Positions 1 through 6,115 of a DNA stretch of 12,850 nt are shown here, one piece after another. The notes beneath the pieces are model-generated. The model was not told the origin of the DNA, did not search any database, and worked only from the letters and a program-made list of their open reading frames with translations. The translations under genes and the position numbers were made by a program. The DNA is from an uncultured Bacteroides sp. (GTDB lineage Bacteria > Bacteroidota > Bacteroidia > Bacteroidales > UBA932): the NCBI GenBank assembly GCA_900546925.1, contig UREV01000034.1, positions 1 through 12,850 on the forward strand, written 5' to 3'. Position 1 is the stretch's first letter. Each line of letters begins with the position of its first letter.

Positions 1-39
1 TACAAAGAGGGGCCGTGCCGACTCCCAGAGCCCCTTGCT

Positions 40-96
40 CCACGTGGATATTGAGAGGCGACTGGAGGTTCTGTCCGCCTCTCAAAATCCACGTGG
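40..96. repeat. Large imperfect inverted repeat (hairpin) with an overlapping 15-bp direct repeat
   Basis: Arms of 21 nt at 40-60 and 76-96 are complementary at 20 of 21 positions around a 15-nt loop (61-75). Each arm carries the palindrome CCACGTGG at its outer end, so the 15-mer TCCACGTGGATATTG also occurs as a direct repeat at 39-53 and 88-102, 49 nt apart. A second, weaker stem lies just outside: AGGGGC at 8-13 against GCCCCT at 30-35. No T-tract follows on either strand, so this is not a standard intrinsic terminator. It could be a repeat element, a structured RNA end, or a protein-binding site belonging to a gene left of the window. What is seen is only the symmetry; the role is unknown. 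Confidence 0.8.
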
Positions 97-406
97 ATAT
101 TGCGCTCTCCGGGCATCCGCCGTCGTCGACTACGAGGCGTGGACTTGTCGCGACCGAGTTATAACACTGAAATTCATCATTTGGTTTCACCTAAAATGTT
201 TCCGCAGAACAAATCACGGCAATGATATTTGGTACCGCGAAAACGTTTTAACTTACACAATCACCTTCAAATTTTGCGTTTTGTTCCAAGAAAACGTTTT
301 AAATTACACCAAATCGTCAACGCGTGATAATTATGGTGACCGCTGCATCGCACTGGGACTGTCAATCACAATCTTTTGGGGGCAAATCAGTCAGATCCGA
401 GCCCTG
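97..406. other. Gene-free region between the left-edge hairpin and tdk
   Basis: This stretch is downstream of tdk, whose stop codon is at 407 on the minus strand. I see no coding sequence I can support: the long plus-strand frame crossing it is the reverse shadow of tdk extended leftward and resembles no protein. Bases 97-160 are GC-rich and 161-330 are clearly AT-rich. The AT-rich part holds the paired AAAACGTTTT boxes listed separately. I found no rho-independent terminator for tdk. The region is more likely the regulatory region of a gene beyond the left edge. Confidence 0.6.
239..309. repeat. Pair of AAAACGTTTT palindromic boxes (possible operators)
   Basis: Two copies of a 20-nt unit, GAAAACGTTTTAA then one variable base then TTACAC, lie at 239-258 and 290-309 with 19 of 20 identities and a 51-nt period. 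Each contains the perfect 10-bp palindrome AAAACGTTTT (240-249 and 291-300). A degenerate third core, AAAATGTTT, is at 193-201. A central CG flanked by A and T runs is the general style of LacI-family operators, and roughly five helical turns between boxes would allow looping; both points are inference. No matching downstream gene is in the window: tdk points left and ends here. The likely target is a gene beyond the left edge. Confidence 0.5.
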
Positions 407-1000
407 CTATTCAGCAGAGTTCTCGGCAGCCTTCTCCGCAGCGAGCGCTTCGTTGAAACACTGGCGGCACAGCGGCTCGTAAACATCCTTCTCGCCGAGA
501 ACCACCAACTTGTGACTCTTCGTCAGACGATGAGAATGATTGGCGAGATTACCGCACTTCACACAAATGGCGTGCACCTTCTGCACATCCTCGGCGATAG
601 CCATGAGACCCGGAATAGGACCGAACGGCTTGCCCATATAATCAGTATCCAGACCGGCGATAATCACCCTCTTGCCCCTGTCAGCAAGCTCCTGAGCCAC
701 AGCGATAAGCTTCTCGCTGAAAAACTGCGCCTCATCGATACCGATAACCTGAGTCTCCTCCTTGGCATCCAACATCATTTCCGCGTCCTTGATAGGCGTA
801 CACGGAATGCTGTGCAAATCATGTGAAACCACATCCATGTCCGAATACCTGGTATCTACAGCAGGCTTGAATATCTCTATTTTCTGATTGGCGAACTGCG
901 CACGTTTGAGCCTTCTGATAAGTTCCTCGGTCTTTCCTGAAAACATGGAACCGCAGATGACCTCGATGCAGCCCGACTTCTTAATACTCTCCGAATACAT
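407..1000 (-). CDS. tdk: Thymidine kinase (type II)
   Basis: Cytosolic salvage enzyme that phosphorylates thymidine to dTMP with ATP. The 197-residue product has the type II thymidine kinase layout: a P-loop GSMFSGKT at residues 17-24; the DEAQFF segment at 89-94, with Glu90 as the expected catalytic base; the lasso-type region around YMGKPFGPIPGLMAIAE; and four zinc-ligand cysteines at 146/149 and 178/181. The length is normal for the family. An Ala/Glu-rich tail (about 184-197) follows the last zinc pair. The ATG at 1000 is the only start that keeps the normal N-terminus. The gene is transcribed alone, divergent from the operon beginning at 1136, and has a plausible promoter in the shared gap. 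All expected motifs are present, so I take it as functional. Confidence 0.97.
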   Translation of the reverse strand: MYSESIKKSGCIEVICGSMFSGKTEELIRRLKRAQFANQKIEIFKPAVDTRYSDMDVVSHDLHSIPCTPIKDAEMMLDAKEETQVIGIDEAQFFSEKLIAVAQELADRGKRVIIAGLDTDYMGKPFGPIPGLMAIAEDVQKVHAICVKCGNLANHSHRLTKSHKLVVLGEKDVYEPLCRQCFNEALAAEKAAENSAE

Positions 1001-1020
1001 ACTGGTTGATTTTAGCGATG

Positions 1021-1051
1021 CGAATTTAGTGCTTTTTTATCTTTCCTGCAA
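1021..1051 (-). promoter_or_regulatory. Probable tdk promoter
   Basis: Read on the minus strand, TTG (1051-1049) is followed after 20 nt by TAAATTCG (1028-1021), one mismatch from the Bacteroidota -7 consensus TAnnTTTG. Transcription would begin near 1015, leaving a short leader before the tdk ATG at 1000. This is a consensus match only. Confidence 0.45.
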
Positions 1052-1080
1052 TCGTGTTCTAAAAACGCCGTCATAACTGT

Positions 1081-1110
1081 TTGTATTGTCCTAATAATGA
1101 TGTATTTTTG
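1081..1110 (+). promoter_or_regulatory. Promoter of the hypothetical-rsmI-HhH operon
   Basis: TTG at 1081-1083 is followed after 19 nt by TATTTTTG at 1103-1110, a perfect match to the Bacteroidota -7 box TAnnTTTG at standard spacing. The predicted transcription start is near 1115. This excludes the upstream in-frame ATGs at 1097 and 1100 and supports translation from 1136. Confidence 0.75.
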
Positions 1111-1135
1111 TAAGAATCTAAAAAGACTTCGCGAT

Positions 1136-1900
1136 ATGGAAAAGAATTCACAGGAACTTCTGGAAGAACTTGTGGCCCGCCTTGCAGAGGTGAGGGGCCA
1201 GCTCGATGTTATCCAAAGTAAAGTAGATGAGCTTATGAATTTGAAAGCTCAAGACGCTGACGAACCGGGTGATATCGACATTGACCATGAAGATTTCCTG
1301 TCAGATATTGCGGTCGAGGTGCCGGTCCCTGAACAGATTGCTGCGGAGGCGGAACCTGCTGAGCCTGAGCCTGTTGAGACTTCGGGCGAGCCTGACCTTC
1401 CTGAGGCTGCGATAGAACCTGACCTTCCGGAGCCTGAACCTTCGGAGCCGGTAGTCGCGAATGAGCCGGAAGAGCCTGCGGACGCCCAAGATGACGCTGC
1501 TCCGGTTTCTGTCAATGCCGATGAGGCAGGTGATGTGAATTCACTTTTCGGTGCAGTGGAAGATGTTCATAAGGCACATCGTAAAGGGCTGAACGACAGG
1601 GCTGTATCTGTTAAGGCCGTGATGGATATGAAACCAGAAAAGCCGGAGTGGTACACTGCGATTCCCGGCCCTGAGGTGAAAGATATCCGCAGTGCGATTT
1701 CTCTTAACGACAGAGTGATGTTCATAACTACACTTTTCAGAGAAGATTCCATGCTTTTCCAGGACGTCGTCTCTAAAGTGAACGCCATGACATCGCTCGA
1801 CAAAGTGGCTGATTATCTGACTTCTACATTCCCGGAGTGGGATATGTACTCTGATATGGTTTACCGCTTCATGATGGCCGTGCGCAGAAAATTGAGATAG
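1136..1900 (+). CDS. Hypothetical protein: coiled coil, Pro/Glu-rich linker, conserved C-terminal domain
   Basis: Function unknown. From the ATG at 1136 the product is 254 residues with no signal peptide or membrane segment. Residues about 5-36 form a heptad-like amphipathic helix, a likely coiled coil. Residues about 40-125 are an acidic, proline-rich linker built from short EP/PE units, including an EPDLPE motif repeated 9 residues apart; in the DNA, CCTGACCTTCC recurs at 1391-1401 and 1418-1428. The compact C-terminal part (about 177-254) has the pattern DIRxAISLNDRVMFIxxLFxxD, then a second helical half ending in a basic tail. From memory, this domain recurs at the C-terminus of many uncharacterised Bacteroidota proteins. 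I rejected the start at 1097 because it lies inside the promoter. The gene is first in an operon, 3 nt before rsmI, so a cytoplasmic role is likely. Confidence 0.85.
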   Translation: MEKNSQELLEELVARLAEVRGQLDVIQSKVDELMNLKAQDADEPGDIDIDHEDFLSDIAVEVPVPEQIAAEAEPAEPEPVETSGEPDLPEAAIEPDLPEPEPSEPVVANEPEEPADAQDDAAPVSVNADEAGDVNSLFGAVEDVHKAHRKGLNDRAVSVKAVMDMKPEKPEWYTAIPGPEVKDIRSAISLNDRVMFITTLFREDSMLFQDVVSKVNAMTSLDKVADYLTSTFPEWDMYSDMVYRFMMAVRRKLR

Positions 1901-1903
1901 AAT

Positions 1904-2671
1904 ATGGAAACGGGAAAACTATATATAGTGCCGACACCCGTCGGAAATTTGGAGGATATGACATATCGCGCCGTGAAGGTGCTTAAGGATGCGGATCTCA
2001 TTTTGGCTGAAGACACCAGGACGAGTTCCGTTCTCCTGAAACATTACGATATCCAGGGAAAGCTCCAGTCGCATCATAAGTTCAACGAACACCAGACCGT
2101 TTCGGTGATAAAAGACAAGATTCTTGCCGGGATGAACGTCGCGTTGATAAGCGATGCCGGTACGCCGGGTATCTCGGATCCGGGATTCCTGCTTGTCAGG
2201 ACATGTGCTGCGGAAGGCATTGAAGTGCAGACACTTCCTGGCGCGACTGCCTGCATTCCGGCCATAGTTTCGTCAGGACTCCCCTGCGACCGTTTCTGCT
2301 TCGAAGGCTTCCTGCCGGTAAAAAAAGGACGCCAGACGCTCCTGAAAGAGCTCGCTTCTGAGTCCAGGTCAATGATTTTTTACGAGTCTCCATATCGTCT
2401 TGTGAAGACGCTAGGACAGTTTATAGAGTATTTCGGCGCGGAACGTGAATGCTCTGTGGCACGTGAAATCTCCAAGGTGCATGAGGAACACCGTAGGGGA
2501 ACATTGGAAGAAGTGAAATCGTGGTTCGAGGAGCATGAGCCGAAGGGTGAAATAGTTATAATAGTAGCGGGTGCTACGGACCGCAAGCATGATGAGGACC
2601 ATGCTCACGGTAAATATAGAAAGGATAGAGTGGCGGAAGATAGAGGGGATAATGAATCAGAAGAAATCTGA
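1904..2671 (+). CDS. rsmI: 16S rRNA (cytidine(1402)-2'-O)-methyltransferase
   Basis: Uses S-adenosylmethionine to methylate the ribose 2'-O of C1402 in 16S rRNA at the decoding centre. The 255-residue product belongs to the tetrapyrrole-methylase fold family. It has the N-terminal signature VPTPVGNLEDMTYRA (residues 9-23), the AEDTR segment near 35-39, the glycine-rich SDAGTPGISDPG block at 83-94, and the FEGFLP and FYESPYR segments typical of RsmI. After the core, the last 30 or so residues are a very polar tail rich in His, Asp, Arg and Glu, which I do not recognise as a domain. The gene starts 3 nt after the preceding stop and overlaps the next gene by 20 nt, so translation is probably coupled in the operon. 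Confidence 0.96.
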   Translation: METGKLYIVPTPVGNLEDMTYRAVKVLKDADLILAEDTRTSSVLLKHYDIQGKLQSHHKFNEHQTVSVIKDKILAGMNVALISDAGTPGISDPGFLLVRTCAAEGIEVQTLPGATACIPAIVSSGLPCDRFCFEGFLPVKKGRQTLLKELASESRSMIFYESPYRLVKTLGQFIEYFGAERECSVAREISKVHEEHRRGTLEEVKSWFEEHEPKGEIVIIVAGATDRKHDEDHAHGKYRKDRVAEDRGDNESEEI

Positions 2672-3812
2672 CGGCAAGAAACGTCCGTCAGCCTCATTCG
2701 TAACTGGGGCGATAGCCCTTGCATTTCTTATAACAGGTTATCAGACAGCTCTTTTCGTGCATAGGGCTGCCGCGCTCAAGGTGATGTCGGACATGACGTC
2801 ACCCGACACGGTCTTCGTTTATGCTGATGGGGAGGCTTTTGCGGGAGGTAAATCCGGGAGCGGCGACATAGTGTCCGGCCGGAATTCCGTGCGAGCCTCT
2901 CGGGGATATTCGGGAGATAAAACTGGAAACCGTGATATGGTTAAGTCCGGTGGAAATCCCACGCGAGTCCCGGGAGATTATTCGTCAGGCGATTCATGGG
3001 ATGGCTCTTCATCAGGCTCCCGGAGTGGACGGACTAATTCAGGGGTCGGTTCAAGAGGGGCTTCGATGTCTGGCTCCCATGGAGGTTCGTCGTACGCGGA
3101 TCGACGTGAACAATCCGGGTTAAATGTCCCGCAGAACTACCGCTATGAAAAGCGCCAAGGGAAACATCCTGAAGCTGCAGAGAAGCTGGCTGCCGCTTAT
3201 ACTCCACGCACTTACGAGTCCTTTAGATTTAACCCTAATACAGTGTCTGTTAGTGACTTGTGCCGACTCGGCTTTTCTCTGAAGCAGGCCAATTCCATAG
3301 ACAATTACCGTAAAAAGGGAGGCCGTTTCAAGCGGAAACAAGACTTTGCGAAATCCTTCGTCGTGGCCGATTCCGTCTACCGGCGACTGGAAAAATACAT
3401 TGACATACCCCTTCTGGATCTGAATGCGGCGGATTCGGCGGCTTTCGACGAACTTCCCGGCATCGGGGGTTATTTTGCGGCCAAGATGGTGGAGTACAGG
3501 GGGCGTCTCGGGGGCTACAGCTGTCCTGAGCAACTGTTGGATATCTATCATTTCGATGCGGCGAAATTGGACAAAATCCGCGATCTGGTGGAGGTGAAAA
3601 CTCGTCCGGAACCATTCCGCTTATGGTCGCTCCCGGCGGATTCCCTTAAACGTCATCCGTATATAAAGACTTGGCAGACAGCGAAATCGATAGTGTTGTA
3701 CAGAGAAAACAATCCCCGCGCGGAACTCACCGTCGATGGGCTTGTCCGTGCGGGGATTTTAGATAAGGACACCGGAGCGAAACTGTCCCGATGTCTCATA
3801 GAGTCTCCTTAG
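2652..3812 (+). CDS. Membrane-anchored helix-hairpin-helix (ComEA-like) protein
   Basis: The 386-residue product has a basic N-terminus, one hydrophobic segment (about residues 15-38) that should anchor it in the inner membrane, a Gly/Ser-rich low-complexity linker (about 61-154), and a C-terminal half with helix-hairpin-helix (HhH) repeats. The clearest HhH unit is at about 255-316, with LDLNAAD followed by LPGIGG at 268-273. A related unit precedes it (about 190-251) and a weaker one follows (about 317-380). HhH units of this kind bind DNA backbone in ComEA, but many Bacteroidota proteins of this type have no tested role, so DNA uptake is only a possibility. The frame is open from 2571, but ATG 2652 is preferred: it has GAGGGG just upstream and gives a sensible membrane N-terminus. 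It overlaps the rsmI end by 20 nt. The linker contains an imperfect internal duplication, listed separately. Confidence 0.85.
   Translation: MNQKKSDGKKRPSASFVTGAIALAFLITGYQTALFVHRAAALKVMSDMTSPDTVFVYADGEAFAGGKSGSGDIVSGRNSVRASRGYSGDKTGNRDMVKSGGNPTRVPGDYSSGDSWDGSSSGSRSGRTNSGVGSRGASMSGSHGGSSYADRREQSGLNVPQNYRYEKRQGKHPEAAEKLAAAYTPRTYESFRFNPNTVSVSDLCRLGFSLKQANSIDNYRKKGGRFKRKQDFAKSFVVADSVYRRLEKYIDIPLLDLNAADSAAFDELPGIGGYFAAKMVEYRGRLGGYSCPEQLLDIYHFDAAKLDKIRDLVEVKTRPEPFRLWSLPADSLKRHPYIKTWQTAKSIVLYRENNPRAELTVDGLVRAGILDKDTGAKLSRCLIESP
2865..3008 (+). repeat. Imperfect in-frame duplication in the Gly/Ser linker
   Basis: Two in-frame units of about 23 codons begin at 2865 (residue 72, DIVSGRNSVRASRGYSGD) and 2934 (residue 95, DMVKSGGNPTRVPGDYSSGD). 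They share the order D-(I/M)-V, a GN pair, an R, then a (G/D)YS(S)GD ending. The second copy carries single-codon insertions. The sequence suggests old slippage or duplication in a disordered spacer. Confidence 0.5.
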
Positions 3813-3829
3813 CGAGCGACAAGAATTGC

Positions 3830-4867
3830 TTAGTCTTCCACATGCTTGAGAGCTTCGCGAATCTTTGCCTCGATTTCTTCGCTGAGCTCGGCATTGTCAG
3901 AGATAAGCTGCTTTGTGGCCTCACGTCCCTGAGCGAGTTTCTGGTCACCATAACTGAACCATGAACCGCTCTTGGTTATGATGCCATATTCTACGCCGAG
4001 GTCCACGATTTCGCCTGTGTGTGAGATGCCCTCGCCATAGACGATATCGAATTCTGCTTTCTTGAAAGGAGGTGCCATCTTGTTCTTCACGACCTTCACC
4101 TTCGTCCTGTTTCCGAGAGCTTCTTCGCCGTCCTTAATCTGTGTGGTTCTGCGCACATCCAAACGGACAGATGCGTAGAACTTCAGGGCGTTACCGCCGG
4201 TCGTGGTCTCAGGGTTACCGAACATCACGCCGATCTTTTCACGGAGCTGGTTGATGAAAATGCAGCAAGTGTTTGTCTTGCTGATGTTTCCGGTGAGCTT
4301 TCTGAGCGCCTGGCTCATAAGTCTCGCCTGAAGACCCACCTTGTTGTCGCCCATCTCGCCTTCGATTTCGGCTTTAGGGGTCAATGCTGCCACTGAGTCG
4401 ATCACGATGATGTCAATGGCGCCTGAACGGATAAGGTTGTCCGCGATTTCAAGAGCCTGCTCTCCGTTATCCGGCTGGGAAATGAGTAATGTTTCCAAAT
4501 TTACTCCTAGAGCCTTCGCATAAGACCTGTCGAATGCGTGTTCCGCATCTATCATAGCCGCGATTCCGCCTGTTTTCTGAGCCTGGGCGATAGCATGAAT
4601 CGCCAAGGTGGTCTTACCACTTGACTCCGGTCCGTAAATCTCGATAATTCTTCCTTTCGGATAGCCACCGATCCCGAGTGCATGGTCCAGAGCGATGGAA
4701 CCGCTTGGTATAACCTGATGTTCATCCCATTGTGGCTGGTCCCCCAACTTCATAATCGTGCCTTTCCCGAAATCTTTCTCGATCTTGTCGATCGTTGCCT
4801 GCAGTGCCTTCAGTTTTCCTGAATCTACTGCTTCCGCTCCACTTTCTTTAACTGCTTCTTTAGCCAT
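3830..4867 (-). CDS. recA: Recombinase A
   Basis: ATP-dependent strand-exchange protein that forms filaments on single-stranded DNA. From the ATG at 4867 the product is 345 residues, normal for RecA. Visible landmarks are the P-loop GPESSGKT (79-86), the AEH segment with the expected catalytic Glu109, Walker B IIVID ending at Asp157, loop L1 (EGEMGDNKVGLQARLMSQALRKL region), the INQLREKIGVMFGNPETTTGGNALKFY region containing loop L2, and an acidic C-terminal tail. The frame extends upstream to 4909, but that ATG sits at the predicted transcription start and adds residues unlike RecA, so 4867 is chosen. There is no Shine-Dalgarno; the leader is A-rich, as is common in this phylum. The gene converges on the HhH gene with 17 nt between stops and is divergent from rlmN. 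recX is on the opposite strand, about 3.7 kb beyond the recA start. Confidence 0.98.
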   Translation of the reverse strand: MAKEAVKESGAEAVDSGKLKALQATIDKIEKDFGKGTIMKLGDQPQWDEHQVIPSGSIALDHALGIGGYPKGRIIEIYGPESSGKTTLAIHAIAQAQKTGGIAAMIDAEHAFDRSYAKALGVNLETLLISQPDNGEQALEIADNLIRSGAIDIIVIDSVAALTPKAEIEGEMGDNKVGLQARLMSQALRKLTGNISKTNTCCIFINQLREKIGVMFGNPETTTGGNALKFYASVRLDVRRTTQIKDGEEALGNRTKVKVVKNKMAPPFKKAEFDIVYGEGISHTGEIVDLGVEYGIITKSGSWFSYGDQKLAQGREATKQLISDNAELSEEIEAKIREALKHVED

Positions 4868-4915
4868 AATGATTAAATTTTTGTTCTTATTTGCGGATAA
4901 TTTCCACAATGTTCA

Positions 4916-4945
4916 CAAAGATATGAAAAATAGCGGCAATCGGAA
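4916..4945 (-). promoter_or_regulatory. recA promoter
   Basis: On the minus strand TATCTTTG (4923-4916) matches TAnnTTTG perfectly. The -33 element at the usual 19-nt distance is only TTC (4945-4943), so this is a partial match. The predicted start near 4910 gives a leader of about 43 nt. That leader contains a weak inverted repeat, GCGGA-TAATT-TCCAC, at 4893-4907, with 4 of 5 bases matching in each arm. Confidence 0.6.
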
Positions 4946-4958
4946 CTGAAAAATTCAT

Positions 4959-4991
4959 TAATTTTGTAAGAATGCGATAAAAATATATTTG
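4959..4991 (+). promoter_or_regulatory. rlmN operon promoter, with two overlapping -7 boxes
   Basis: Two perfect TAnnTTTG boxes lie in series: TAATTTTG at 4959-4966 and TATATTTG at 4984-4991. The TTTG ending the first (4963-4966) can serve as the -33 element of the second, with 17 nt between, slightly short of the usual 19-21. The downstream box would start transcription near 4996, about 30 nt before the rlmN ATG at 5026. The upstream box has no TTG at the right distance, so the downstream box is the better candidate. Confidence 0.6.
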
Positions 4992-5025
4992 CCGGAGATT
5001 CGGCAGAGATTTACGGAGATACGAT

Positions 5026-6108
5026 ATGAGCAAACATAAATTGTTGGGGAAGACCCCGGATGAACTTAAGGAAATAGCTGTGTCATGCGGACTGCCTAAA
5101 TTTGCTGGCGGTCAGATAGCCCAGTGGCTTTATAAAAAGAAAGTGAAGACCATCGATGAGATGACGAACCTGTCCAAAGCCGGGAGAGAAAAACTATCTG
5201 AGCTTTACGAAACAGGTGCCGTGTCTTATTCTGATTGTCATGTTTCATCGGACGGCACGAAAAAATATCTATTCCCTGTAACTTGCTCATTCAAAGGTGG
5301 CTTGTATGATATCGAGAGCGAAGATCCCGGAAAGACAGAGAGCAGCAGCATAGAGGCTGTGATGATTCCGGAGTTGGATCGCAAGACTTTGTGCGTATCT
5401 TCCCAGGCAGGTTGTAAGATGGGGTGCAAATTTTGCATGACAGGACGTCAGGGATTCCACGGAAACCTCTCTGCAGCAGATATTTTGTCGCAGTACATTT
5501 CTGTGGATGAGGCGGACAGCCTTACCGGAACAGTGTTCATGGGCATGGGCGAACCTCTCGATAACTTCGAGAATGTGAAACGTGCCATCGAGGTGCTGAC
5601 CGCTGACTGGGGATTCGGATGGAGTCCGAAACGTATAACATTGTCATCCATCGGCGTGCTCCCGACATTGAAAAAATACCTGGATGAGACCAAATGTCAT
5701 CTGGCCATCAGTCTTCACGACGCCTTCCCTGACGAGAGGGCTGAGCTGATGCCGGTGCAGAAGGCCTATGACCTGCGGGATGTGATCGCCCTGATCCGCA
5801 AATATGACTTTACCGGACAGCGCAGAGTAAGTTTCGAGTATACCATGTTTGCCGGGTTCAATGATGACAAACGTCATGCAGATGCGATTATAAGACTCCT
5901 CGGAGGCCTCGAATGTAGGGTTAATCTCATCAGGTTCCATAAGATACCGGATTTTCCGTATGTGTCTTCTCCTGAAGGTGTTATGGAAGTGTTCCGTGAC
6001 AGGCTGAACAAGGCCGGGATAACATCCACCATCAGGGCATCCCGTGGGGAGGATATCTTCGCGGCATGCGGTATGCTGGCCGGAAAACATGGAAAAGCAG
6101 AACAATAA
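5026..6108 (+). CDS. rlmN: 23S rRNA (adenine(2503)-C2)/tRNA (adenine(37)-C2) methyltransferase
   Basis: Radical SAM enzyme that methylates C2 of A2503 in 23S rRNA and, in some bacteria, A37 of certain tRNAs. The 360-residue product has the radical SAM cysteines C130-x3-C134-x2-C137 in AGCKMGCKFCMTGRQGF, the GMGEPLDN motif, and the SIGVLP segment. It also has both extra cysteines needed for the RlmN mechanism: Cys123, seven residues before the cluster, and the methyl-carrier Cys348 in AACGMLAG. Residues about 87-107 (SFKGGLYDIESEDPGKTESS region) form a longer linker before the IEAVMIPE strand than I expect for the family. The gene leads a five-gene operon and is divergent from recA. Confidence 0.97.
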   Translation: MSKHKLLGKTPDELKEIAVSCGLPKFAGGQIAQWLYKKKVKTIDEMTNLSKAGREKLSELYETGAVSYSDCHVSSDGTKKYLFPVTCSFKGGLYDIESEDPGKTESSSIEAVMIPELDRKTLCVSSQAGCKMGCKFCMTGRQGFHGNLSAADILSQYISVDEADSLTGTVFMGMGEPLDNFENVKRAIEVLTADWGFGWSPKRITLSSIGVLPTLKKYLDETKCHLAISLHDAFPDERAELMPVQKAYDLRDVIALIRKYDFTGQRRVSFEYTMFAGFNDDKRHADAIIRLLGGLECRVNLIRFHKIPDFPYVSSPEGVMEVFRDRLNKAGITSTIRASRGEDIFAACGMLAGKHGKAEQ

Positions 6109-6115
6109 TTGATAT

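Noticed and set aside
40..96. Rho-independent terminator at the left-edge hairpin
   Set aside because: The stem is long enough but no T-tract follows on either strand.
35..826. Long plus-strand reading frame of 263 codons at the left edge
   Set aside because: More than half of it is the antisense of tdk, the rest crosses the AT-rich repeat boxes and the hairpin, and the translation resembles no protein.
1249..1515. Minus-strand Ser/Gly-rich frames opposite the hypothetical gene
   Set aside because: These are antisense readings of the Pro/Glu repeat linker; repeat-rich GC coding DNA often leaves the other strand open.
3805..3835. Bidirectional terminator between the HhH gene and recA
   Set aside because: Only short, imperfect symmetries are present in the 17-nt gap and the flanking codons; nothing supports a stem with a T-tract.
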